A stretch of DNA of 26,109 nucleotides from Crocinitomicaceae bacterium. GTDB lineage: Bacteria > Bacteroidota > Bacteroidia > Flavobacteriales_G > Salibacteraceae. Below are positions 5,848 to 13,923 of this stretch, piece after piece; position 1 is the first letter of the stretch; every line of letters starts with the position of its first letter. A program made the translations under genes and the position numbers. The notes beneath the pieces were generated by a model. The model was given only the letters and a program-made list of their open reading frames with translations, did no database searches and was not told the DNA's origin. The DNA lies in NCBI GenBank assembly GCA_018623405.1, contig JAAZVO010000004.1:1-26109 (forward strand). The letters are read 5' to 3'.

Positions 5848-7581
5848 TTATCTGAATCTTTTTCTCCCTTTAGGAGCACTTTTTTTACTTTTTGGTCTAT
5901 TCCTGTTATAACCACCTTTTGATGGTGTTTTTTCTCTTTTGAAATTGTCATCATCATGATTAACTCTAATGGCTCGACCATCAATTTCAATACCCTCAAA
6001 CTTCTTCCCTAAATTAGAATCTTTGCCCTTATCTACATCAAAGTAGGCGCAGTTTTTAAGCAGTTTAAGGTTGGAGATGTTACTAGTATTAAAGTTGCCA
6101 ATTTCAGCGATAAAGTGTACTAAATCTCCTGAGGTAACGCCATCAATTGTGCCTAAGTTAATGAAATATCTGTTATTTCCTGAACTTTTACCTCTAGAAT
6201 CGCCTCTAGTACTCCTTTCTTTTTCTTTACGGTCCTTTCTGTCTTGCCGCTTGCTTGAGGCATCTTCGTTAAGGTCGTTTCGCTCTTCAACGTGTAAATC
6301 ATCAAGCTGTTTGGTAATTAACCTAAGTAGAAGTTCTTCTTTAGATAACGATTCAAAATAGGGTGCTATGTTGGTAAGCACATCCATTGCTTTTTTGTTT
6401 ACATTAATGTTAGATGTAATTTTAGCCCAATGGTCTAATCTACTTGTAATTAACTCGGTACCTGTTGGTATTCTAACCTTTTCAAAGGTTACTTTAAGTT
6501 TTTTCTCAAGGTTTCTAACCTTAAACTCTTCATTCGGATTAATTAATGCCATAGAGATTCCCTTCTTTCCGGCTCTTGCAGTTCTACCACTTCTGTGGGT
6601 ATAACTTTCAGGCTGATCGGGAATGTTATGGTGAAAAACGTGGGTTAAGTCATTTACATCAATACCTCTAGCTGCAACATCTGTTGCAATAAGCAATTGC
6701 ATTGCCCTAGACTTAAACCGATTCATAACAGAATCTCTTTGCTTTTGAGATAGGTCGCCATGTAATGCTTCTACTCCATAACCTTTATTGGCTATAGCAT
6801 CTGCAATTTCTTGGGTTTCTCTTTTGGTTCTACAAAACATTACCCCGCGCATTTCAGGGTTTAAATCTAAAAAGCGAAGCATTGCAGGCACTTTGTGGCT
6901 TGTTTTTACCACAATGTACTGATGTGAAATATCTTTATTCGTTTTCTCTCCCCTATCAATAGAAACTTCTACAGGGTTGGTCATAAATTTATCTACAATC
7001 TTCTTTATGTCCGGAGGCATGGTTGCAGAAAAAAGCCAAATATTTCTAGAGTCTGGAGTATGCGAGAGAATTTCATCAATATCTTCTTTAAAGCCCATAT
7101 TCAGCATTTCATCTGCTTCATCGAGCACTACATATTGAATGTTTTTTAGCGAAATAGCTTTTCTTCTAATTAAATCAAGTAACCTGCCCGGTGTTGCCAC
7201 AACTATTTGGGTAGGCCTTTTTAAGGCATTTATTTGATTAGATATTGCAGCTCCTCCATATACTACTTCTACGTTAACTTTTTTGTAGTTACCTGAAAAC
7301 ATGGTAAGCTGTTGCGCCGTTTGTTGACCTAGCTCTCTTGTAGGAGCCATGATTAATGCCTGAACTGAATTATTGTCAGCATTAATTAAATCAATTAGAG
7401 GTAAACCAAACGCACCAGTTTTTCCTGTTCCTGTTTGCGCCAACCCAATAAAGTCTTTGGTTTCAGGTTGCAGAAGTTGTGGAATAGCTTTTTGTTGGAT
7501 GGGAGTAGGTTCTTCGAAACCTATGGAATTAAGGATTTCCAATATTCTATCGGATAATCCCAGTTGTTTAAATGAAATCAA
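5848..7581 (-). CDS. deaD: DEAD-box RNA helicase with DbpA-type RNA-binding domain
   Basis: This 577-aa protein carries all the helicase motifs: the Q motif (GFEEPTPIQ, 21-29), Walker A AQTGTGKT (48-55), PTRELGQQ, TPGRLLDL, DEAD (154-157), SAT (185-187), VMFCRTK, ATDVAARGID and HRSGRTARAG. Residues about 455-535 form a DbpA/CsdA-type RNA-binding domain (RYFINLGTIDGVTSGDLVHF), followed by a Lys/Arg-rich tail ending RPKSKKSAPKGRKRFR. It unwinds RNA duplexes using ATP, probably in ribosome assembly and mRNA turnover. The frame has a TAA four codons before the first possible start and no ATG before residue 79, so translation most likely begins at TTG (7581-7579), or at the following ATT. The cold-shock gene follows by 15 bases. 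The symbol is by family; cshA or dbpA would also be defensible. Confidence 0.92.
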   Translation of the reverse strand: MISFKQLGLSDRILEILNSIGFEEPTPIQQKAIPQLLQPETKDFIGLAQTGTGKTGAFGLPLIDLINADNNSVQALIMAPTRELGQQTAQQLTMFSGNYKKVNVEVVYGGAAISNQINALKRPTQIVVATPGRLLDLIRRKAISLKNIQYVVLDEADEMLNMGFKEDIDEILSHTPDSRNIWLFSATMPPDIKKIVDKFMTNPVEVSIDRGEKTNKDISHQYIVVKTSHKVPAMLRFLDLNPEMRGVMFCRTKRETQEIADAIANKGYGVEALHGDLSQKQRDSVMNRFKSRAMQLLIATDVAARGIDVNDLTHVFHHNIPDQPESYTHRSGRTARAGKKGISMALINPNEEFKVRNLEKKLKVTFEKVRIPTGTELITSRLDHWAKITSNINVNKKAMDVLTNIAPYFESLSKEELLLRLITKQLDDLHVEERNDLNEDASSKRQDRKDRKEKERSTRGDSRGKSSGNNRYFINLGTIDGVTSGDLVHFIAEIGNFNTSNISNLKLLKNCAYFDVDKGKDSNLGKKFEGIEIDGRAIRVNHDDDNFKREKTPSKGGYNRNRPKSKKSAPKGRKRFR

Positions 7582-7605
7582 AAAGGGGAATTAAAATTTA
7601 GGCTG

Positions 7606-7613
7606 CAAAAGTA
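7606..7613 (-). promoter_or_regulatory. Candidate -7 element for the helicase/cold-shock operon
   Basis: Read on the minus strand this is TACTTTTG, an exact match to TAnnTTTG. It lies 24 bases upstream of the proposed TTG start, which gives a 5' leader of roughly 18 bases. No good -33 box is seen. Confidence 0.45.
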
Positions 7614-7739
7614 ACCTTTTAATCGGGGTAATTGTAAAATCTGAAAAATTGACATTTTATTAAAATCAGGTACATCATTTGATTAAATGCTGTAACGTTA
7701 TTTGCTTAATTACTTTATTTTCAATATATTATATCGGTT

Positions 7740-8619
7740 ATGAAAGAAGAAAAATACCAACCAATTGATATAGTTGAGGATATATCAAAAAAAAGAATTT
7801 AAAAAGAATTATTTAAAACCTGAAAAGCCTGTCATATTGCGTGGGTTATGGAAAGATTATCCTGCATACAATAAGTGGACACCTGACTTTTTTAAATCGA
7901 TTTTAGGCAATTTTGAAATTGGTGTTTTTGATGGACAAAAAGAAACACCCGACAGGTCATTCAAATCTCCACATTATAAAATGCCATTTGGTGAATATAT
8001 TGACCATATTACCTCAGATAGTGAAGAAGATTTGAGACTTTTTCTTTTTAATATTTTGAAGGTAAAGCCCGAATTAAGAGAAGATTTTAGTTTCCCTCCC
8101 CTAACCAATTTGTATTTAAGAAACATTCCGTTTATGTTTTTTGGTAGCAAAGGCGCCAAAGTAAGAATGCATCAAGATATGGATTGGAGTAATGTTTTCT
8201 TAACTCAATTACACGGCCGCAAAGAGGTTTATCTTTTTGCTCCCGAATATTCTAAGCTACTTTACCGTTATCCTTTTAATGTGCATAGCCCAATAAACCC
8301 AGAATATCCTGATTTAAAGAACTATCCTGCTTTTAAATATGTAAAAGGTTACCATTGTGTTTTAGAGCCCGGAGATACCTTGTTTATGCCTAGTGGGTAT
8401 TGGCATTATATTAAAAATTTAGAGGGTGGTTATGCCATAAACCAAAGGGCATTGAGCTTAAATCCTGTAAACTGGTTACGAGGATTCATAAATGTTGCCT
8501 TTAGAACTCATGTAGATGAACTAATGCGGTCTATTTTGGGTGATGATTGGTTTAATTACAAGCAGAAAAGAGGCTGTGCAAAAGCCACTGAAGAGTTGCA
8601 TAGGTTAGGCTTGGGTTAA
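7740..8619 (+). CDS. JmjC/cupin-like Fe(II) oxygenase with an apparent frameshift
   Basis: The main open frame (7774-8619) encodes a Cupin_8-type protein. The metal triad is visible as H133 and D135 in RMHQDMDW and H211 in GYWHYI, and LEPGDTLFMPSG is the typical strand before the distal His. Such proteins are Fe(II)/2-oxoglutarate hydroxylases acting on proteins or small molecules; the substrate is unknown. Within this frame only a TTG start exists. The upstream ATG at 7740 opens a frame reading KYQPIDIVEDISKK that fits the usual family N-terminus but is out of phase. The shift occurs in an A8 run (7787-7794). With seven A, one continuous 292-aa protein results. It is either a real frameshift, a transcript-slippage site or a sequencing error. 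The stop overlaps that of the convergent helicase. Confidence 0.8.
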
Positions 8620-10151
8620 GCCTGTAGCAATTCCATAACTTTTTTTCGGGTGTTAATGCGCAACTTGGTGAGATAATCTTCTTTTAACCATTGCAGGTAA
8701 TTGTCTGTACCCTTTGCAATGCAATAAGAGTATCTTCTAATACGGTCGTCAATGTCTTCATCTAAAAGCTCAATTAACTTGAAGGCTTCATCAATATCGC
8801 CATCAGAGTTTTCGGCGCACATTTTAGCATGCTGAAGCATACTTAACTCCATTACCCTATTTGATTTAAAGCCAAGCTCAATAGCTTTTTGGTGTTCTTT
8901 TTTAATATCGATGGTAATATCTTCAGAAAGGGCAAATTTCTTTTTTATTTCATCAGGCATTACATAGATGAAATCGCGTTCAATTTCATCGTCAGAGCGA
9001 ATATTATCTACAAACTGCTCAGGGTATTTAAATATTTCTCTCCAATTTACAAACTCATGCCAAAGTCCAAAACGGTGGATGTTATTACCAAGATCAATAA
9101 TGTTAAACTCTGACTTATTGGGTAAAACCCTAGAGCCCCTTCCTATCATTTGGTGATACAAGGTGAGTGAACGGGTTGCCCTGTTTATAATAATTGTTTC
9201 AATAGAGGGTTCATCAAAACCTGTAGTTAAAATACTTACGGAAGTTAAGATGGCATCAGGAGTTTCTTTAAACCACTTTAAAATATCTCTTCTTTCAACA
9301 TCTGTACAAGAGTGGTCTAAATGCCTTACCGGATAGCCCGCCATTCTAAAAGTTCTTTCTACTTCTAGAGATGTGTTTATACCATTATTAAAAATAAGGG
9401 TCTTTTTACCTTTTGAATGTTCAAAATAGGCGTGCAAAAGTTTCTCTTGCATCAGCTCATTACTGTATAACCGCTCTGAGGATTCAACGGTATAATCACC
9501 ATTGCTGCCAATGCGCAATGCGCCAAGTCTAACATTGTATGAATAGTAATTTGCCTTTGATAGGAACCTTCTATTTATTAACTCTTGTATTGAGTGTCCC
9601 ATGATTAGCTCATTGTAGTATTCTTTCATAGGATACTTATTGTTAGAGCTCATAGGGGTTGCAGTAACACCTAAAATTATATGGTTTTCAAAGTATTTAA
9701 ATAGCTTCCTGAATGCATTGTAATGTGCTTCGTCAATTATGATTAACCCCAAGTTTTTGAGTTCTATAGCTTCATCGCGAAAGCGATTTTTTAAGGTTTC
9801 AACCATTGCTACAAAGCAGTGGTAATCATCTTCATCTGGCAATTCTTTAACCTTGCTGCTAATGATTTTATTTTTTACTTCAAACTCATTTAGCATGTCT
9901 GAAGTTTGCCTGCACAACTCAATGCGGTGAGTAAGCACCAATACTTTTTTTTGATATTGTTTAATGTATCTTCGGGCAAACTCTGAGAAGATTACGGTTT
10001 TTCCGCCCCCTGTTGGTAGCTGGAATAAAAGGTTGATGTGGTCAGGGTGTATTTCTATTTCTTCAAATATCTTCTCAATAGCGTCATGCTGATACTCATA
10101 GAGGTCTTTCCCTACCGTTCGCTCTTGAAAATCTATGGAATTTATAGTCAT
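8616..10151 (-). CDS. RadD-like superfamily 2 DEAD/H helicase
   Basis: This 511-aa protein starts at ATG. The Q-like YEYQHDAIEKIF is followed by Walker A QLPTGGGKT (44-52), DEAH (140-143), TAT (163-165), and in the second RecA fold TTGFDEPSIETIIINRAT and QMIGRGSR. This is the layout of the RadD/YejH and type III restriction-like SF2 helicases. The C-terminal 150 residues are helical, without a recognisable nuclease. RadD-type proteins bind DNA and help resolve recombination intermediates after damage. No restriction or methylation gene is adjacent, so repair is likelier than defence, but this is inference. The gene converges with the cupin gene and the four bases TTAA (8616-8619) supply both stop codons. 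Its 5' side faces the divergent charged-protein gene across 170 bases. Confidence 0.85.
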   Translation of the reverse strand: MTINSIDFQERTVGKDLYEYQHDAIEKIFEEIEIHPDHINLLFQLPTGGGKTVIFSEFARRYIKQYQKKVLVLTHRIELCRQTSDMLNEFEVKNKIISSKVKELPDEDDYHCFVAMVETLKNRFRDEAIELKNLGLIIIDEAHYNAFRKLFKYFENHIILGVTATPMSSNNKYPMKEYYNELIMGHSIQELINRRFLSKANYYSYNVRLGALRIGSNGDYTVESSERLYSNELMQEKLLHAYFEHSKGKKTLIFNNGINTSLEVERTFRMAGYPVRHLDHSCTDVERRDILKWFKETPDAILTSVSILTTGFDEPSIETIIINRATRSLTLYHQMIGRGSRVLPNKSEFNIIDLGNNIHRFGLWHEFVNWREIFKYPEQFVDNIRSDDEIERDFIYVMPDEIKKKFALSEDITIDIKKEHQKAIELGFKSNRVMELSMLQHAKMCAENSDGDIDEAFKLIELLDEDIDDRIRRYSYCIAKGTDNYLQWLKEDYLTKLRINTRKKVMELLQA

Positions 10152-10294
10152 TCTTCCCTTAAAAATTTTGCAAAACTAACCCTAATTAAATGGTTTACCG
10201 AATTTATTTTCAGTTTTACGATAATTGATTGGTGTAACAAGTTTTAGTACAGTAAGTTCATAATTTATGGTTCTTATTTAGCACGAATAATTGC

Positions 10295-10302
10295 TAATTT
10301 CG
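10295..10302 (+). promoter_or_regulatory. Candidate -7 element for the charged protein gene
   Basis: TAATTTCG matches TAnnTTTG at 7 of 8 positions and lies 19 bases before the ATG at 10322. The -33 region is not distinct. The 170-base gap also has to hold the promoter of the divergent helicase, which I cannot place. Confidence 0.3.
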
Positions 10303-10321
10303 CGGCGTAAATTTTAGAGGA

Positions 10322-11113
10322 ATGCGGTTAGGACAATTAGCGAAGCAATTAGAGGAAAAACCATCGAAAATCTTAGACTTAATCAATGAAAAGAAAGGTC
10401 TTGAGTTAGAATTAAATCTTAACTTAAAAATTGAGGAGGATTGGGAAAAAGAAGTGTTAGCCCATTTTTCAAATGATGAAAACCAAGAGCCTGTTGACGA
10501 AAGAAAGGTTGAGGAATTGCCTGTTGTTGAGCCTGAAGAAGATGTAAAAACTGAAAACCCTTCGGAGGAAGAAAAACCGGAAGGTCCTGTTGAAATTACC
10601 GGTGAAGTTCCTAAGGCGGTTATTGAAAATGCACCTCTAGTAGAAAGAGAAAAAGTAGTGCTTTCAGGTCCGAAGGTGCTTGATAAAATAGAATTACCTG
10701 AGCCACCAAAGCCAAAAGAAAAAACGGAGGAAGAGTTAAAAGCCGAAGAAGAAAGAAAAGAAAGAAGAGAAAGGCGAAATAACCGCAAAGGCAGAGGAAA
10801 CAGAAAAGAGAACTTTGAATCTTATGAGGAAAAGTTAAAAAGGCAAAAAGCCCGCGAAGAAAAAGCTAGAAAACGCAAGGAAGCCCGCAGAAAAAAGGTT
10901 GAAGAAGAAAAAAGAAAAGCACATTATCTACAACAAGTAGAAAAAAAGCAACAGCCTAAACCAAAGCCCAAGGCAGTTAAGAAGAGAAAACAAAAAGAAG
11001 AAAAGCCAGTAAACCCTATGGTTGTTTCAGAAATAGAAAAGATTGAAAAAGCCAAACGAGGTCATAAAAAATCGTGGTTAGGCAGGTTAATTCAGAAGTT
11101 GTTTGGGTTGTAA
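10322..11113 (+). CDS. Highly charged protein with an IF2_N-like N-terminus
   Basis: This 263-aa protein has residues 1-50 (MRLGQLAKQLEEKPSKILDL, then a helix) resembling the small helical IF2_N module found at the start of translation initiation factor IF-2. That similarity is weak and judged by eye. Residues 55-145 are acidic and Pro-rich. Residues 145-245 are almost entirely Arg, Lys and Glu and predicted to form one long single helix or coiled coil. The C-terminus (KKSWLGRLIQKLFGL) is an amphipathic helix that could touch membrane or a partner protein. There is no signal peptide, so it should be cytoplasmic. The basic stretch suggests RNA or ribosome contact, but nothing proves it. It is followed by a convergent gene across a REP-like pair. 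Confidence 0.7.
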   Translation: MRLGQLAKQLEEKPSKILDLINEKKGLELELNLNLKIEEDWEKEVLAHFSNDENQEPVDERKVEELPVVEPEEDVKTENPSEEEKPEGPVEITGEVPKAVIENAPLVEREKVVLSGPKVLDKIELPEPPKPKEKTEEELKAEEERKERRERRNNRKGRGNRKENFESYEEKLKRQKAREEKARKRKEARRKKVEEEKRKAHYLQQVEKKQQPKPKPKAVKKRKQKEEKPVNPMVVSEIEKIEKAKRGHKKSWLGRLIQKLFGL

Positions 11114-11123
11114 GAGTTTTGTT

Positions 11124-11150
11124 CGTCATTCCTGCCAAAGCAGGAATCTC
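11124..11150. repeat. REP-like palindrome copy D
   Basis: CGTC precedes the perfect 8-bp stem ATTCCTGC-CAAA-GCAGGAAT, followed by CTC. It lies 10 bases after the stop of the charged protein gene. Its GGAATCT end can also pair with AGATTCC at 11161-11167. Confidence 0.75.
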
Positions 11151-11172
11151 TTTTGTCTTCAGATTCCTTACT

Positions 11173-11213
11173 CGTCATCCCGAAAACAATCGGGATTCCT
11201 CTAAGGAATGACG
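11173..11213. repeat. REP-like palindrome copy E
   Basis: The outer arms CGTCAT and ATGACG enclose two inner hairpins, CCCGA/TCGGG (11179-11194) and ATTCC/GGAAT (11195-11209). It directly abuts the stop codon of the DNA glycosylase gene and lies between convergent genes. With the copy at 11124-11150 it probably works as a bidirectional transcription end. Confidence 0.7.
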
Positions 11214-11882
11214 TTAAGCTATCTTCTCTAAATACTCCTCAATAAAATCTTGCTTACGTTTTAGCCTGTATTGCATCACCCAACGCGGATGTGGCAAGGC
11301 CTCTACCCTTTCAAACCAACCTTCCTCCTCATTCATTTTTTGCAATGCTTTTAAATTTTTACCTGCACCAATTGAAAAGGCTACTTTATTAGAAATTGGA
11401 AACTTGAGCTGTGTGGCAATTTGCTTTTTCATCCAAATCCATAGCATTTCCTCCAATGCTTTATCATCATAGTAATTGATATTCTTTCCATCTTTTATGA
11501 AACCAATTGGTGAAATAGAAGTAATATAAAGCCTCGAGAAGAAATTTTTAGGTCCACCAAAAGCCGTAACAACATCATAAATAAATTTAGATGAAAGTTC
11601 ATGGCGCTTTTCAAATTCATTGGGTATTTCGCAATGCTCTTCTAAATTAATTGGGTCTGTAAAGGGAATTCCGGTTACACCTGCGCCAAACCTTCCCGGA
11701 TTAATACCTAAAAGCATTATTCTTTCTTGGTTATCGCTAAAATATTTATGGTAAAAAGTATGCATGGTTTGCAATACTTCCTCAGTAAAAATATTGTCAA
11801 TCCACAGAATGTTATTGGGCAGCTTTTGCTTTGGAATTTTTATGTTTTGGTAATAAGTTAAAATCAGCTCTGCAAAGGTCAT
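11214..11882 (-). CDS. SMUG2-type uracil-DNA glycosylase family protein (DUF4918)
   Basis: This 222-aa protein starts at ATG. The UDG-superfamily motif 1 is seen as LLGINPGRFGAGVTGIPFTDP (57-77), close to the GMNPGPFGM..TGVPFG of SMUG1. Motif 2 is HPRWVMQYR (198-206) where SMUG1 has HPSP. These features fit the SMUG2/DUF4918 subgroup known from Bacteroidota such as Pedobacter. Such enzymes remove uracil or other deaminated bases from DNA by cutting the N-glycosidic bond, starting base-excision repair. It lies six bases after the pullulanase stop and is probably co-transcribed with it, although no functional link is evident. Activity and exact base preference cannot be judged from sequence. 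Confidence 0.85.
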   Translation of the reverse strand: MTFAELILTYYQNIKIPKQKLPNNILWIDNIFTEEVLQTMHTFYHKYFSDNQERIMLLGINPGRFGAGVTGIPFTDPINLEEHCEIPNEFEKRHELSSKFIYDVVTAFGGPKNFFSRLYITSISPIGFIKDGKNINYYDDKALEEMLWIWMKKQIATQLKFPISNKVAFSIGAGKNLKALQKMNEEEGWFERVEALPHPRWVMQYRLKRKQDFIEEYLEKIA

Positions 11883-11888
11883 AAGCTT

Positions 11889-13853
11889 TTATTTAGCGAA
11901 AATTACCATGGTTTTAGCAGGAATTCTTGCTCCATCAGGCGTTATTTTAGGATTACCATAAATAGGCTTTAAGTTTCCATAATCAACAGGAAAAAGAACA
12001 GTCTCGGTACCTCCGTTAGCAATAACCAAAACTTTTTCAGATTTTCCATCAACCAAGGTTCCATCTAATTCACAGGCTATTACATTAGGCTGCGGTGTAT
12101 TTAAAAACCTAATCCCTTTCTGCACCTTGCCTGCTTCGCCGTAATTAAAAACACCATACTCTTTCCTAATTTTTATTAAGGCTTTTACATCTTCTACCAA
12201 GGCTTTATTTTTGGTAATCAATTCCCAATTTATTTGATTGATGTTATCAGGACTTTTATACGAATTTTCAACTCCTCCTTTGCTTCTTCCAAACTCGCTA
12301 CCCGCATGTAAAAATGGAATACCCTGAGAGGTTAAAACTAGCCCTAATGCGAGTTTTTGCATTTGTAAAACTTCCTTTTCAGACGCTTCGATATTCGTGG
12401 CATAAAGCTTATCGAAAAGTGTAAGATTATCGTGACATGAAACATAGTTTATACTTTGAAAAGGTTCATTAGCCCATGGTTTTTGGGAATAGTGTACTTT
12501 TTTCATATCCACCTGAGGGTGGGCAATGTTTCCAATAATTCCAAATTTTACATTTTCTTCAAATCCTTCACCTCCATTTGCAAATCCGGGCGCTTCTTCA
12601 TCGAAAACAGAACCTTTTATACCATCTCTAAAGTCATCGCTAAAAGCTGCAACATCAAGAAGCTTATATGTATTTTTTTTCAAAGCTCTTAAAGAATCGG
12701 GCAATGGACTTTGAGCTGCTGTCCAACCTTCACCATAAAGCAAAACATTTGGGTTAATGTTTCTTAATTCTATTGCAATTTGGTTCATTATTTCTATATC
12801 ATGAATGCCCATTAAATCAAACCTAAAGCCATCAATTTTATATTCTTGAGCCCAATATTTTAGCGACTCTATCATAAACTTTCTGAAATGGGCAGTTTCG
12901 CTTGCAGTTTCATTTCCGCAACCTGAAGCATCTGTAAAATTTCCGGTTTTATCTTTTCTATAATATCCTCCGGGATAAGTTAAATCGAATGGAGAGTCGT
13001 TTTTAGAGGAAGTATGATTATAAACAACATCCATTACCACACCAATGCCTTGTTTGTGTATTGCCTGTATGGCTTGCTTTAACTCAAAAACCCTAGTTTC
13101 CGGTTTTCGTATGTCAGTAGCATAAGAACCTTCAGGTACATTATAGTTTTGTGGGTCGTATCCCCAATTGTATTGGGTGTTTAAATCGCCTGCTTCATCA
13201 ATACTTGCGTAATCAAAAAAGGGTAATAAGTGAATATGGGTAACTCCCAAACCTTTTATATAATCTAACCCCGTTTTATCACCTTGCTCGTTAGTTGAGC
13301 CTGTTTCTGTAAAAGCCAAGAATTTTCCTTTGTGTTGTAATCCCGAATTTTGAGAAATTGAAAAATCACGCACGTGTAGTTCATAAATAACAGCATCATT
13401 AGGTGAGGTTTCAATATAGGATTCGTTTTCCCAACCCGCAGGTTTTATGGCTGTTACATCTTCAATATAACCTCGTTTTCCATTAACCGATACTAGCTTG
13501 GTGTAGGGATCTACAGTTTCAGCCAACCAAGCCTCTTCCGTTTTTATTTGCCATGTGTAATACTTTTCAATATCTGAAGGAAGTAGTTGGGCAGTCCATA
13601 TTCCGTAGTTATCTTTTTTTACCTCAATTGCTCTTAGGGTGGGGGTAGTTTCAGAGTTGTCGTAAAGGTTTAGCTTCACATCAACAGCCGTTGGGCTATA
13701 TAGCTTTATTACGGGAATGCCATTTTTAAAAGTTAAGCCTAAATCATCTGCTTTATATTGGCTTAAAGAAGTTAAGTTCGAAGTCCCTTTTTTCATTTTA
13801 CACTGCGAAAAGGTTAGGACAATAACCCCAAGAATTAGAAAAAATCTGTTCAT
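11889..13853 (-). CDS. pulA: Type I pullulanase, lipoprotein
   Basis: This 654-aa protein has a lipoprotein signal peptide (FFLILGVIVLTFSQC, lipidated Cys18), so it is anchored to a membrane. Residues 40-110 form a CBM48-like N-terminal beta domain. The GH13 catalytic barrel follows, with the type I pullulanase signature YNWGYDP (228-234), DVVYNH (275-280), the nucleophile Asp346 in GFRFD, the acid/base Glu375 in LLYGEGW and the third acid Asp475 in SCHDN. The C-terminal 80 residues form the beta-sandwich. It hydrolyses alpha-1,6 branches in pullulan, starch or glycogen-derived dextrins. Its outward location suggests glycan scavenging, but no SusC/D pair lies nearby. The start is an ATG 70 bases from the divergent ABC-F gene. 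Confidence 0.93.
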   Translation of the reverse strand: MNRFFLILGVIVLTFSQCKMKKGTSNLTSLSQYKADDLGLTFKNGIPVIKLYSPTAVDVKLNLYDNSETTPTLRAIEVKKDNYGIWTAQLLPSDIEKYYTWQIKTEEAWLAETVDPYTKLVSVNGKRGYIEDVTAIKPAGWENESYIETSPNDAVIYELHVRDFSISQNSGLQHKGKFLAFTETGSTNEQGDKTGLDYIKGLGVTHIHLLPFFDYASIDEAGDLNTQYNWGYDPQNYNVPEGSYATDIRKPETRVFELKQAIQAIHKQGIGVVMDVVYNHTSSKNDSPFDLTYPGGYYRKDKTGNFTDASGCGNETASETAHFRKFMIESLKYWAQEYKIDGFRFDLMGIHDIEIMNQIAIELRNINPNVLLYGEGWTAAQSPLPDSLRALKKNTYKLLDVAAFSDDFRDGIKGSVFDEEAPGFANGGEGFEENVKFGIIGNIAHPQVDMKKVHYSQKPWANEPFQSINYVSCHDNLTLFDKLYATNIEASEKEVLQMQKLALGLVLTSQGIPFLHAGSEFGRSKGGVENSYKSPDNINQINWELITKNKALVEDVKALIKIRKEYGVFNYGEAGKVQKGIRFLNTPQPNVIACELDGTLVDGKSEKVLVIANGGTETVLFPVDYGNLKPIYGNPKITPDGARIPAKTMVIFAK

Positions 13854-13911
13854 GAATGTAATTATTCGACACCCAACAAAGAAAACAAGTTTTATGTGAA
13901 CATAAGCCCAT

Positions 13912-13919
13912 TACATTTG
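13912..13919 (+). promoter_or_regulatory. -7 element immediately before the ABC-F start codon
   Basis: TACATTTG matches TAnnTTTG exactly and ends four bases before the ATG at 13924. At normal spacing transcription would begin at or within a base or two of the start codon, which implies a leaderless or nearly leaderless mRNA. Confidence 0.5.
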
Positions 13920-13923
13920 CGGC

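Noticed and set aside
8616..10151. Possible restriction or defence helicase
   Set aside because: No methyltransferase, nuclease or other defence gene is adjacent. The motifs fit RadD-like repair helicases, and a single helicase is not a defence system.
10294..10788. 164-codon minus-strand frame rich in Ser and Phe
   Set aside because: It is antisense to the charged protein gene, and the composition is the direct reverse of Glu/Lys codons. It has no motif and no start context.
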